A stretch of 47,720 nucleotides of DNA from contig DFNI01000010.1 of assembly GCA_002375995.1 (NCBI GenBank), forward strand, positions 1 to 47,720, written 5' to 3'. A program made the translations under genes and the position numbers. Source of the stretch: Acetothermia bacterium UBA3571 (GTDB taxonomy: Bacteria; Bipolaricaulota; Bipolaricaulia; Bipolaricaulales; Bipolaricaulaceae). How positions within the stretch are numbered: the stretch's first letter is position 1; the number at the start of each line of letters is the position of its first letter. Shown here piece after piece: positions 33,119-40,812 of this stretch. The notes under the pieces were generated by a model. The model was not told the DNA's origin and did not search any database. It worked only from the letters and a program-made list of their open reading frames with translations.

Positions 33119-34351
33119 ATGGATAAGCTTCGGGAAGCGTTGAAGCTCGTTTCGGCAGGGCCGATCTGCGATACGTGTCTTGGGCGGCGGTACGCCAAGC
33201 TCGGAAGAGGTTTGAGCAATGCCGAGCGGGGCCGGGCGATCCGGGTGCTTTGGGCCATGGAAACTGGGAACGAGCCCGTGGAGCCTGACCGCTGCTGGGT
33301 CTGTGACGGGGCCCTTTCCCGGGCCGAGGAGTACGCCCGCAGGGCCCTCGAGGCCGTGGAGGGCTACGAGTTCGAGACCTTCCTCTTCGGGGTCCACCTC
33401 TCTCCCTATCACGAGGCGGTGGAGGATTTCTTGAGGAAACGTTTCCCCTCGCCCTGGGCCGAGCCCCTGCAGCGGGACATGAACCGGGCCCTGGGCCGGG
33501 CGTTCGAGGCGCTCCTCGCTTCCGAAGGAAAGGAAGCCACTGTGGATTTCCGCCATCCCCACGTGCGGTTTACCGTGGACTTGTGGAAAGGAGCGGTGGA
33601 GGTCTACATCGCCCCGGCCTATTTCTTCGGGCGCTATCGGAAACTCGTGCGGGGGATCCCCCAGACCCACTGGCCCTGTCGGGAGTGCCGCGGGAAGGGC
33701 TGCCCACGCTGCAATTACACGGGGAAGATGTATCCCACCTCGGTGGAGGAATTGATCCTGCCCGCGTTTATGGAAGCGTGTGGGGGCGAAGGGGGGCACT
33801 TACATGGGGCTGGGCGAGAAGACGTGGACGCGCGGATGCTCGGGCGGGGGAGGCCCTTCGTGGTGGAGGTGGAGCGCCCCCGCCGCCGGAAGGTGGATCT
33901 GAGAGCGGTGGCCGAGAGGATAAACGCGGACGCGAAGGAGAAGGTAGAGGTCCTGGACCTGCGTCCCGCGCCCCCGGAACTGGTACGGAGGGTGAAGGAC
34001 CTCAAGGCGCGAAAGCGGTATCTGGCCCGGGTTTCGTTCGCGGCCCCGATAACCGAGGAGCAGCTCCTGAAGGCCCTCGCGGGGTTGCGGGGGGAGATCC
34101 ACCAGCGTACCCCCACCCGGGTGCGCCACCGCCGTGCCGACTTGGTGCGGGTACGTCGTGTCCACGCCGCATCCGGGGAGCTCCTCTCCCCCACCGAAGC
34201 GGAGATAGAGATCCTCTGCGATGGTGGCCTGTACGTAAAGGAGCTCGTCTCCGGGGATGGGGGCGGCACCCATCCGAGCCTTTCCGAGCTCCTGGGCGTC
34301 GAGGCCCGGGTGACGGAGCTGGACGTGCTGGAGGTCCTGGACGACCTTTGA
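33119..34351 (+). CDS. pus10: Archaeal-type tRNA pseudouridine synthase Pus10
   Basis: This 410-residue protein matches Pus10 along its length. The N-terminal zinc module has C17-x2-C20 (ICDTCLGRRYAKLG) and C59-x2-C62. A THUMP-like middle domain follows, then the zinc-knuckle HWPCRECRGKGCPRCNYTGK. The catalytic segment is GREDVDARMLGRGRPFVVEV with the nucleophilic Asp, and the C-terminal catalytic half has RVRHRRADLVRVRRV and ILCDGGLYVKELVSGD. In Archaea Pus10 makes pseudouridine 54/55 in tRNA. Bacteria normally rely on TruB for position 55, so its presence here is unusual. The ATG at 33119 is preferred over TTG 33083. Its composition matches neighbours, so any transfer is old. Confidence 0.9.
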   Translation: MDKLREALKLVSAGPICDTCLGRRYAKLGRGLSNAERGRAIRVLWAMETGNEPVEPDRCWVCDGALSRAEEYARRALEAVEGYEFETFLFGVHLSPYHEAVEDFLRKRFPSPWAEPLQRDMNRALGRAFEALLASEGKEATVDFRHPHVRFTVDLWKGAVEVYIAPAYFFGRYRKLVRGIPQTHWPCRECRGKGCPRCNYTGKMYPTSVEELILPAFMEACGGEGGHLHGAGREDVDARMLGRGRPFVVEVERPRRRKVDLRAVAERINADAKEKVEVLDLRPAPPELVRRVKDLKARKRYLARVSFAAPITEEQLLKALAGLRGEIHQRTPTRVRHRRADLVRVRRVHAASGELLSPTEAEIEILCDGGLYVKELVSGDGGGTHPSLSELLGVEARVTELDVLEVLDDL

Positions 34352-34375
34352 GCGCCGCAACATTGGGAGGCGTGG

Positions 34376-35974
34376 ATGTTCGATATAGTGGTTACAAATG
34401 TGCGGATAGTCGATGGCACCGGAGGGCCTTGGTTCTACGGGTGGATCGGGATCCGGGGGCGGCACATCGCCCGGGTTGGCCGGGGGCATCCCTCTACGGC
34501 GGCTCGGACAATCGACGGCAAAGGCCTCGTGGTCTGTCCCGGGTTCATCGACATCCACAGCCACTCCGACCTCGCGCTCCTCGTGAACCCCACCGCCGAC
34601 AGCAAGGTCTTACAAGGGGTCACCACCGAGGTGATCGGGAACTGCGGCTACTCCCCGGCCCCGGTAACAGAGGGCTCTGTGGGGGAGCTCCGCGCCATGG
34701 CCGGCCGCCTGGGAGATGAGATCGAATGGAGTTGGCGCAGTTTCGAGGAGTACCTCGGGCTGTTGGAGAAAAGGTCCGTGAACGTCGTCCCCCTGGTGGG
34801 GCACGGGACGGTGCGGTTGGCGGTATTGGGGATGGAGGACGGGGAGCCTTCCCCGCAAGAGCTGGACCACATGAGGCAATTGGTGGACGAAGCGATGTCC
34901 GCCGGGGCCTTCGGCCTCTCCAGCGGCCTCATCTACCCTCCGGGTTCTTTCGCCGCGACCGAGGAGTTGATCGATCTTGCCCGAACGGCGCGGAAATGGG
35001 GCGGCCTCTACGCCACCCACATCCGCGGCGAAGGGGACACCCTCCTCCCCGCCGTGAAGGAAGCGATCCGCATCGGGGAGGAAGCGGGGATAAGGGTGGA
35101 GATCTCCCACCACAAGGCGGTGGGGGAGAAGAACCGGGGCCGGGTACACGAGACCCTGGCGCTTATGGAGGAAGCCCGCCGCCGTGGGGTGGATGTGGCG
35201 TGTGATGTGTACCCATACGCCGCCTCCAGCACGACCCTCACTGCGTGCTTCCCTCCCTGGGCCCACCGCGGCGGGATATCGGCGCTCCTTGAGCGCTTGC
35301 GCGACCCGGAGATGCGGGAGAGGATCCGTCGCTCCATCGTGGAGGAAGGGGACTGGGAGAACTTCCTCCGCCAGGGGAAGTGGGCGAACATACACATAAG
35401 CTGGGTAAAATCTGGAAAAGACAGAGACCTTGTGGGAAAAAATTTGGAAGAGATTGCCCGGCTCAGGGGTGTGGATCCGTTCACCGCGCTCTGCGATTTG
35501 GTCCTGGAGGAGGAGGGAGAGGTTTCCATGGTGGTCTTCGAGATCGACCCGGATGACGTAAGGTATGTCGTTTCCCATCGGCTTTCCTGTGTGGGTTCGG
35601 ACGGCGTGTGCCTTGCGCCTCGGGGCGTTTTGGGGGAGGGGAAGCCCCATCCCCGCAGCTACGGGACCTTTCCCCGGGTGCTCGCGAGGTATGTACGGGA
35701 GGATGGGTTGCTCACCCTGGAAGAGGCCATCCGGAAGATGACCTCCCACCCTGCCCGGCGTTTGGGCCTATGGGACCGGGGACTGATCGCCGAAGGCTTC
35801 GCCGCGGACCTGGTGATCTTGGACCCCGAAAGGGTAGAGGACCGTGCCACCTTCGATGATCCCCATCGCTTCCCGGTGGGGATTGAGTGGGTGCTGGTAA
35901 ACGGCGAGGTGGTGGTGGAGCGGGGCGAACACACCGGGGCCACCCCGGGAACGGTGTTCAAGCGCGGCGCTTGA
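34376..35974 (+). CDS. D-aminoacylase / N-acyl-D-amino-acid deacylase
   Basis: This 532-residue amidohydrolase-superfamily enzyme has the metal site HSHSD (about 62-66), GNCGYSPAP with the bridging Cys, ATHIRGEG, ISHHKAVG and the late catalytic Asp in CVGSDGVC. The C-terminal barrel extension DLVILDP is typical. It would remove acyl groups from N-acyl-D-amino acids; dihydropyrimidinase-like substrates are an alternative. A GGGAGG site precedes the ATG. It follows pus10 by 24 bases. Confidence 0.85.
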   Translation: MFDIVVTNVRIVDGTGGPWFYGWIGIRGRHIARVGRGHPSTAARTIDGKGLVVCPGFIDIHSHSDLALLVNPTADSKVLQGVTTEVIGNCGYSPAPVTEGSVGELRAMAGRLGDEIEWSWRSFEEYLGLLEKRSVNVVPLVGHGTVRLAVLGMEDGEPSPQELDHMRQLVDEAMSAGAFGLSSGLIYPPGSFAATEELIDLARTARKWGGLYATHIRGEGDTLLPAVKEAIRIGEEAGIRVEISHHKAVGEKNRGRVHETLALMEEARRRGVDVACDVYPYAASSTTLTACFPPWAHRGGISALLERLRDPEMRERIRRSIVEEGDWENFLRQGKWANIHISWVKSGKDRDLVGKNLEEIARLRGVDPFTALCDLVLEEEGEVSMVVFEIDPDDVRYVVSHRLSCVGSDGVCLAPRGVLGEGKPHPRSYGTFPRVLARYVREDGLLTLEEAIRKMTSHPARRLGLWDRGLIAEGFAADLVILDPERVEDRATFDDPHRFPVGIEWVLVNGEVVVERGEHTGATPGTVFKRGA

Positions 35975-36012
35975 GGACTAGGGGTGGCAGACACCGAAGC
36001 CAGCCCCCTCTA

Positions 36013-36040
36013 GGGCAGGGATTGCCCGACCCCTTCTCTT
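36013..36040. terminator. Weak hairpin between convergent genes
   Basis: GGGCAGGGATTGCCC can fold to a 5-bp stem and is followed by a pyrimidine-rich CCCCTTCTCTT. It lies between the D-aminoacylase and ABC permease stops. Confidence 0.25.
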
Positions 36041-36042
36041 GC

Positions 36043-36825
36043 CTACTCCACAGTGGCGCGATGGAACATCCACTGGGCAAACAGGGCCATGGCCAGCGCC
36101 AACCCCACGGTGACCGCGATGCCGGTATACATGGCACCCCAATTCCAGCCATATAGCGTGAGCTCCCGAATGGGGGCCACCGCGTGGCTCACCGGGTTCA
36201 CCTTGGCGATCGCCGCAAGCCAGGCCGGCATCGCCGCTCTGGGGAATAGGGCGTTGCTGGTAAACATCAGGGGCATGGTAAGGAAGTTCACCAATGCCAT
36301 CAGGGTCTCCTGCGTCTTTACCGTGACGGCCACGGAAAGGGAAAAACCGCTCAAGATCGTGCTGAAGACCATGGCGATGAGGACGATGAGGAGGATCCCG
36401 GCTGGCCCCGTAGCGAACCGCACTCCGAGGCCAGTAGCGATGAAAACGATGATGAGCACCTGGATCCCTCCCTGGATGGCGGCGGCGAGCATCTTCCCCA
36501 GTGGGATCGCCCCCCGGGAGATGGGGGCCGCCATCATCTTCTCCAAATAACCGATCCTCCGGTCCCAGATGATGGAGATGCCGGAGAACACCCCGCCGAA
36601 AAGGACCGTCATCAGGATGATCCCCGGGGTCATGAAGGCGAGGTAACTTTGCGTCCCCAACATTTGTTGAACGTACGGCGCTTTGGCGAAACCCTGCAAT
36701 ACGTTGCCCATGAGGCCCAGCCACAAAAGCGGCTGGACCAACGTCACCACCACCCGCACCTTGGAACGGAAGAACTTGATGAGCTCCCGCCAAGCGACGT
36801 ACCAGACATCGGAGAGAAAGGTCAT
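36043..36825 (-). CDS. ABC-2 type exporter permease
   Basis: This 260-residue protein has six transmembrane helices in the ABC2 family pattern: QPLLWLGLMGNVL, LAFMTPGIILMTVLFGGVFSG, RIGYLEKMMAAPISRGAI, FLTMPLMFTSNALFP and NPVSHAVAPIREL. It resembles DrrB-type drug or lipid exporters. It overlaps the ATPase gene by ATGA, forming a padR-ATPase-permease operon. Substrate is unknown; the PadR regulator suggests response to a toxic phenolic or drug-like compound. Confidence 0.88.
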   Translation of the reverse strand: MTFLSDVWYVAWRELIKFFRSKVRVVVTLVQPLLWLGLMGNVLQGFAKAPYVQQMLGTQSYLAFMTPGIILMTVLFGGVFSGISIIWDRRIGYLEKMMAAPISRGAIPLGKMLAAAIQGGIQVLIIVFIATGLGVRFATGPAGILLIVLIAMVFSTILSGFSLSVAVTVKTQETLMALVNFLTMPLMFTSNALFPRAAMPAWLAAIAKVNPVSHAVAPIRELTLYGWNWGAMYTGIAVTVGLALAMALFAQWMFHRATVE

Positions 36826-37838
36826 CGCCGGATCCTCCTCGACATCACTCGGGTACGGATCAGCTCTTCTCGGGAACCCCCCGCCTCCCGGATTTCCCTC
36901 CCGGTATAGTGGAGATAGACGTCGTCCAAGGTGGGGCGCTTGAGGCGGATGGAATGGATCCCGACCCCGTGTTCCTCGGCCAACCGCACGATCCGGGGGA
37001 TCAACCGGTCGCCGTCCCGCTCCACCACGATCCTGTGGACGCCATCGGATGTCTCCCTTACTTCCCGGACACCATCGAGGCCCCGCAGGGAAACGAGAAG
37101 GGGCTCAAGGTCGGCACCGGCGTCGGAGAACCGCACCGTAATGAGATCTCCGCCGATGGCGGCCTTCAGCGCGCCCGGCCGGTCCAGTGCCACGATCCTT
37201 CCCCGGTCGATGATGGCCACCCGGTCCGATAGGGCGTCGGCCTCTTCCATGTAATGGGTGGTGAGGAAAATCGTCATTTCGTGCTCTGCCCGCAGTTTCT
37301 CGATGTATTCCCAGATCGTCTTCCGCGTCTGGACGTCGAGGCCCAGGGTGGGTTCGTCCAGAAACAAGATCCTGGGCCGGTGGATCAGGGCACAGGCGAT
37401 GTCCAGGCGCTTCAACATCCCCCCGGAATAGGTGTCGGCGGTATCGTTCCGCCGCTCCCATAGACCAAAAAGCTTCAACACCTCCTCGCCCCGGCGCCGT
37501 ATTTCTCCCCGGGAGAGGTGGTAAAAGCGCCCTTGCAAATAGAGGTTTTCCCAGCCGGTGAGGCGGTCATCCACCGCCGTCTCCTGGGCGGCATAGCCGA
37601 TGGAGCGCTTCACCGCCCCGGGATCGTGCCTCACGTCGGTGCCCAGAACGCGGATATGGCCCGAGGTAGGTTTGAGAAGGCCGATCACACATTTTATGGT
37701 GGTGGATTTCCCCGCCCCGTTGGGCCCCAAGAACCCGAAGATCTCCCGTTCCCCAATGGAGAAGGAGATCCCGTCCACCGCCCGCACCCCACCTCTGTAG
37801 ACCTTGACCAGGTTTTCCACTTCTACTGCAACGCTCAT
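36822..37838 (-). CDS. ABC exporter ATP-binding protein (DrrA-like)
   Basis: This 338-residue ATPase has Walker A GPNGAGKST, the Q-loop, signature YSGGMLKRLDIA, Walker B ILFLDEPTLGLD and the H-loop TTHYMEEADALSD. A C-terminal ~90-residue domain (ITVRFSDAGADLEPLLVSL...) is like that of DrrA/CcmA-type daunorubicin exporters. ATGA overlaps with both padR upstream and the permease downstream give tight coupling. It powers the adjacent permease. Confidence 0.93.
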   Translation of the reverse strand: MSVAVEVENLVKVYRGGVRAVDGISFSIGEREIFGFLGPNGAGKSTTIKCVIGLLKPTSGHIRVLGTDVRHDPGAVKRSIGYAAQETAVDDRLTGWENLYLQGRFYHLSRGEIRRRGEEVLKLFGLWERRNDTADTYSGGMLKRLDIACALIHRPRILFLDEPTLGLDVQTRKTIWEYIEKLRAEHEMTIFLTTHYMEEADALSDRVAIIDRGRIVALDRPGALKAAIGGDLITVRFSDAGADLEPLLVSLRGLDGVREVRETSDGVHRIVVERDGDRLIPRIVRLAEEHGVGIHSIRLKRPTLDDVYLHYTGREIREAGGSREELIRTRVMSRRIRR

Positions 37839-38281
37839 CCTTCCTCCACCAGTTCCGCCAATCTGTCCCGCGCCTCCTCCAAAATACGGAAGGCTTCTCG
37901 GCCCTTCCCTTTAGAGAAGGCCTCCCGCACCAAATGGGCCATCCGGGGGAGGAGGAGCATGGGATGATGGGGATCATCGAACGCCTTCCACACCGCTTGC
38001 TCCTTTATCCCCAGTTCGCGGAGCCACTCCTTGCGCCTTTCCCGCAGCTCGTCCAGGCACCTTTGGCCCTCGGGGGTGAGGGACCAGTAGACCTTGTTCC
38101 CCGCCGGCCTCGGAGAAAGGAGCCCTTCCTCACCCAGCATCTGGAGGAGGGGATAGACCGAACCCGGGGAAGGTTGCCATCCTATCCGTTTTTCCATTTC
38201 TTTTATGATCTCGTAGCCGGTCTTTTCCCCTTCGGAGAGGAGTTTCAACACCCACGCCCTGAGCATCCCGCGTGCGACCAC
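37835..38281 (-). CDS. PadR family transcriptional regulator
   Basis: This ~148-residue repressor has a winged HTH, LKLLSEGEKTGYEIIKEMEKR and PGSVYPLLQMLGEEGLLSPR, then NKVYWSLTPEGQRCLDELRE and a C-terminal helical dimer arm. The GTG at 38279-38281 has AGGAG five bases upstream; the ATG at 38264-38266 is the alternative. It is the first gene of the exporter operon and faces a 12-bp palindrome 14 bases upstream of its start, the likely self-regulation site. PadR proteins typically derepress exporters when bound by ligand. Confidence 0.88.
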   Translation of the reverse strand: MVARGMLRAWVLKLLSEGEKTGYEIIKEMEKRIGWQPSPGSVYPLLQMLGEEGLLSPRPAGNKVYWSLTPEGQRCLDELRERRKEWLRELGIKEQAVWKAFDDPHHPMLLLPRMAHLVREAFSKGKGREAFRILEEARDRLAELVEEG

Positions 38282-38294
38282 AGCAACTCCTTTC

Positions 38295-38313
38295 GGACCC
38301 GATATATCGGTCC
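38295..38313. promoter_or_regulatory. Candidate PadR operator
   Basis: CCGATATATCGG (38299-38310) is a perfect palindrome with imperfect GGAC/GTCC arms. It lies directly upstream of the padR ribosome-binding site. Confidence 0.45.
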
Positions 38314-38470
38314 CGATAATAACCTCTTTTCCTCCTGGCGCAACCGTTGCGAAATTCCGCAGCCACCTTCTTTTTTTCGAGTTTCTTCGGCGCTTTTGTG
38401 GATATTCGGATAAAAGGGAACCCAAGAAACCGAGGGCACTTAGCGAAAGCGACGCTAAAGAACTTCGCCT

Positions 38471-38497
38471 TTGAATATGCCGATGATGCACTACAAT
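38471..38497 (+). promoter_or_regulatory. Possible promoter of the small secreted protein gene
   Basis: TTGAAT (38471-38476) and TACAAT (38492-38497), with a short 15-base spacer, about 48 bases before the ATG. Confidence 0.35.
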
Positions 38498-38545
38498 GTT
38501 GGCGTAAAAAACGAAAACTGGGGTGTCTGAACGGAGCGTGGAACG

Positions 38546-38986
38546 ATGAAAAAGCTCGGAACGATCGTTCTGTTTTTGGTTTTGGGGACAGCGGCTGGGT
38601 TCCCAAGAGCTTGCGGCGAGACGAGTCCGTTGCCCATTTATCCCGTATTTTCCCTTGCGGACCTCTCCGTTGAAGATGAAGGAGCCAAGGAAGACCTGTA
38701 CGTCCTCCTCCTGCCGGACGACCGGGCTTTGGTCCTCCGGCCCCTCTCGAGGGAGGAGTTCGCCTCTTTCCAGATCCAAGCCGTGGGCTACGAACAGATC
38801 GAACGGGAGATGTTGGCAGCATGCATCGTTCTGCCGAAGCTCGATGCGGGGGCGATATCCCAGATACCTCGGGCAATCCTTTCCGTGATCAAGCGGGCGA
38901 TAAACACCATAAGCGGCTTCGATGTCTTTCCCGAGCTTCTGCCCGAGGAAAAGAGCGAGATTGATTGCGCTGAGGGAAACGGCTAG
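38546..38986 (+). CDS. Small secreted protein, phage-chaperone-like region
   Basis: This 146-residue protein has a signal-like N-terminus (KKLGTIVLFLVLGTAAGF). The body, VLRPLSREEFASFQIQAVGY then EMLAACIVLPKL and a helical IPRAILSVIKRAINTISGF, has the layout of small phage tail assembly chaperone-like proteins (R-x-L-T/S-R-x-E-F...A..L.P...SGF). That resemblance is from pattern only and is tentative, because such proteins are normally cytoplasmic. An alternative is an orphan periplasmic protein. A GGAG site lies upstream. The DUF1385 gene follows 20 bases later. Confidence 0.5.
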   Translation: MKKLGTIVLFLVLGTAAGFPRACGETSPLPIYPVFSLADLSVEDEGAKEDLYVLLLPDDRALVLRPLSREEFASFQIQAVGYEQIEREMLAACIVLPKLDAGAISQIPRAILSVIKRAINTISGFDVFPELLPEEKSEIDCAEGNG

Positions 38987-39006
38987 CCTGGTTACTCGGT
39001 GATACG

Positions 39007-39867
39007 ATGCCCGTCGGCGGACAAGCGATAATTGAAGGCGTACTGATGCAGAACGGCGATCGGGCCGTGATCGCCGTCCGGAACCCCCAGGGGAAGATCG
39101 TGGTGGAGGAGCTCTCCCCGCCCCGGAAGATAGGGAGGTGGAGGGAGATCCCGTTCATCCGGGGGCCGGTGAGGCTTTACGAGATGCTCTCCCTGGGGAT
39201 GCGGGCCCTCACCCGCTCGGCGGAGATCGCCTACGGCCAGACCCAGTCCCGGGGCGACCTCGCCCTCACGGTGGTCCTGGCGGTGGGGCTCGTTTTGGGG
39301 GGATTTGTAGTCCTCCCGGTTTTTTTGGCGGGGAGGTTGCCCCTAAAGGGGACGCTACTTTTCAACTTCATCGAGGGGCTTATCCGGATCGTCTTTTTCC
39401 TCCTTTACATCTTCGGGATCTCGTTCCTGCGAGACGTGCGGCGGCTGTTCCAGTACCACGGGGCGGAGCACAAATCGGTCCACGCGTTCGAGGCGGGGAA
39501 GGGCTTTTCCCTCGAGGCGGCGAAACGGGCCTCCCCGCTCCATCCCCGCTGCGGCACCACCTTCATCCTCTTCGCCGCTGTCTTGACCATCCTGATCTTC
39601 TCGTTGATCCCAAGCCGGGTCTTCTGGATCCGGGTGGTGGGGCGGCTCCTGCTTTTGCCGGTGGTGGTGTCGATAAGCTACGAGATCCTGCGGTTGGGAG
39701 GAAAGTACCCCAACTTCCCACTTTTGAAGCCCTTTATCCTCCCGGGGCTACTCCTCCAGCGGCTCACCACGCGGGAGCCGGACGAACGGCAGCTCGAGGT
39801 AGCGATGGAGGCCCTGCGTCACGCGGTGGAAGGGACCAGTGCCGCGAGCTCTTCCACCACGGCGTAG
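39007..39867 (+). CDS. DUF1385 family membrane protein
   Basis: This 286-residue protein starts with the DUF1385 signature GGQAIIEGVLMQNGDRAVIAVRNP. It has hydrophobic helices (LALTVVLAVGLVLGGFVVLPVFLAG, IRIVFFLLYIFGISFL, TFILFAAVLTILIFSLIP). It keeps the central FQYHGAEHKSVHAFEAG, with its invariant His-Gly-Ala-Glu-His, and HPRCGTTFILF with its Cys. The conserved His/Glu/Cys suggest a metal site, and the family is sometimes called metal-dependent enzyme, but no reaction is established. Its 3' end overlaps the convergent PHP gene by 49 bases. Confidence 0.88.
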   Translation: MPVGGQAIIEGVLMQNGDRAVIAVRNPQGKIVVEELSPPRKIGRWREIPFIRGPVRLYEMLSLGMRALTRSAEIAYGQTQSRGDLALTVVLAVGLVLGGFVVLPVFLAGRLPLKGTLLFNFIEGLIRIVFFLLYIFGISFLRDVRRLFQYHGAEHKSVHAFEAGKGFSLEAAKRASPLHPRCGTTFILFAAVLTILIFSLIPSRVFWIRVVGRLLLLPVVVSISYEILRLGGKYPNFPLLKPFILPGLLLQRLTTREPDERQLEVAMEALRHAVEGTSAASSSTTA

Positions 39868-40667
39868 GGGAGCCTTATCCGCCCCAGGTACTCCTTGCCC
39901 GAACCCGGGCCGTGGTCGTCGGAGCCCCCGGTGGCCACGAACCCGAGTTCCCGCGCTAGACGCGTAAGCTCCGGTACCCCGATGTACACTGGGGCGGTGG
40001 AGACCTCGTAGGGATAATAGACCTCCAAGGCCTCCATGCCCTGATTCTTAAGCTCCGCGAGGACTGTTTCCCAGTCGTCGATGTCCAGGAACCCGGGGTG
40101 GGCCAGGGCTGCCACCCCTCCGGCGGCGCGGATGGCGCCGATCACCTCGTGGCTCTTCGCCCGGGGAAGGGGGACGTAGCAGGGACAGTCGTTCCCGATG
40201 TATTTCTCGAACGCCTCCTGGGCGTTGGATACCACACCCCGTTCCACCAACGCGGCCGCGAGATGCGGCCGTCCCACCGACTCCGTGGCCCGGGCCGCCA
40301 CCTCCTCATAGGTGATGTCGGTCCCCAGAAGATCGTTACAGCGGGCGATCATCGCCCGCATCCGCTCTATCCGGGCACGCTTCATCCAGGAGAAGAGCTC
40401 TTGGAGGGCAGGATGCTCCGGCTGGACGAAATACCCCAGGATCTCCGCCCGCTTTCCCGCCACCTCGGCCTTGATCTCCACCCCGCAGATCACCTCGATC
40501 CCCTCGATCACCTCGAGGGGGCGCCCGAGCTCCGGGCCCACGGTGTCGTGGTCGGTAATAGCGATGCAAGAGGCCCCTGCGTCCTTCGCCCGCCGGGCCG
40601 TGGCGACTACGTCCACCGTCCCGTCAGACCACTTGGTATGAAGATGCAGATCAACCCAGCCTCTCAC
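39819..40667 (-). CDS. PHP domain phosphoesterase
   Basis: This 282-residue protein has DLHLHTKWSDG (about 6-16), ITDHDTVG (about 37-44), a middle Glu/His set (EIKAEVAGKRAEILGYF), LAHPGF and GGSDDHGPG near the C-terminus, the metal ligands of PHP phosphoesterases. The insert and RPHLAAALVERGVVSNAQEAF match the YciV/RnaseAM type that cleaves 3',5'-nucleoside bisphosphates or RNA 5' ends, a family-level inference. The GTG start (40665-40667) has AAGGAGG six bases upstream. The 3' end overlaps DUF1385. Confidence 0.85.
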   Translation of the reverse strand: MRGWVDLHLHTKWSDGTVDVVATARRAKDAGASCIAITDHDTVGPELGRPLEVIEGIEVICGVEIKAEVAGKRAEILGYFVQPEHPALQELFSWMKRARIERMRAMIARCNDLLGTDITYEEVAARATESVGRPHLAAALVERGVVSNAQEAFEKYIGNDCPCYVPLPRAKSHEVIGAIRAAGGVAALAHPGFLDIDDWETVLAELKNQGMEALEVYYPYEVSTAPVYIGVPELTRLARELGFVATGGSDDHGPGSGKEYLGRIRLPYAVVEELAALVPSTA

Positions 40668-40737
40668 CGATGCCTCCTTTTTGAGCCTTGACCATAACCG
40701 CTCGGGGCCTTCTGCGCCAGGGGCGCGTCCGCGCGGG

Positions 40738-40765
40738 TTGACGGGGATGGGGAGGGGGCTAAAAT
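40738..40765 (+). promoter_or_regulatory. Sigma-70-like promoter of the glycerol operon
   Basis: TTGACG (40738-40743), 16-base spacer, TAAAAT (40760-40765), about 48 bases before the glpK ATG, which has a GAGGAAA site. Confidence 0.6.
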
Positions 40766-40812
40766 CCCTGCGAAAGAAAAAGCAAATTAAGGCAAAGAAA
40801 CGCGAGGAAACG

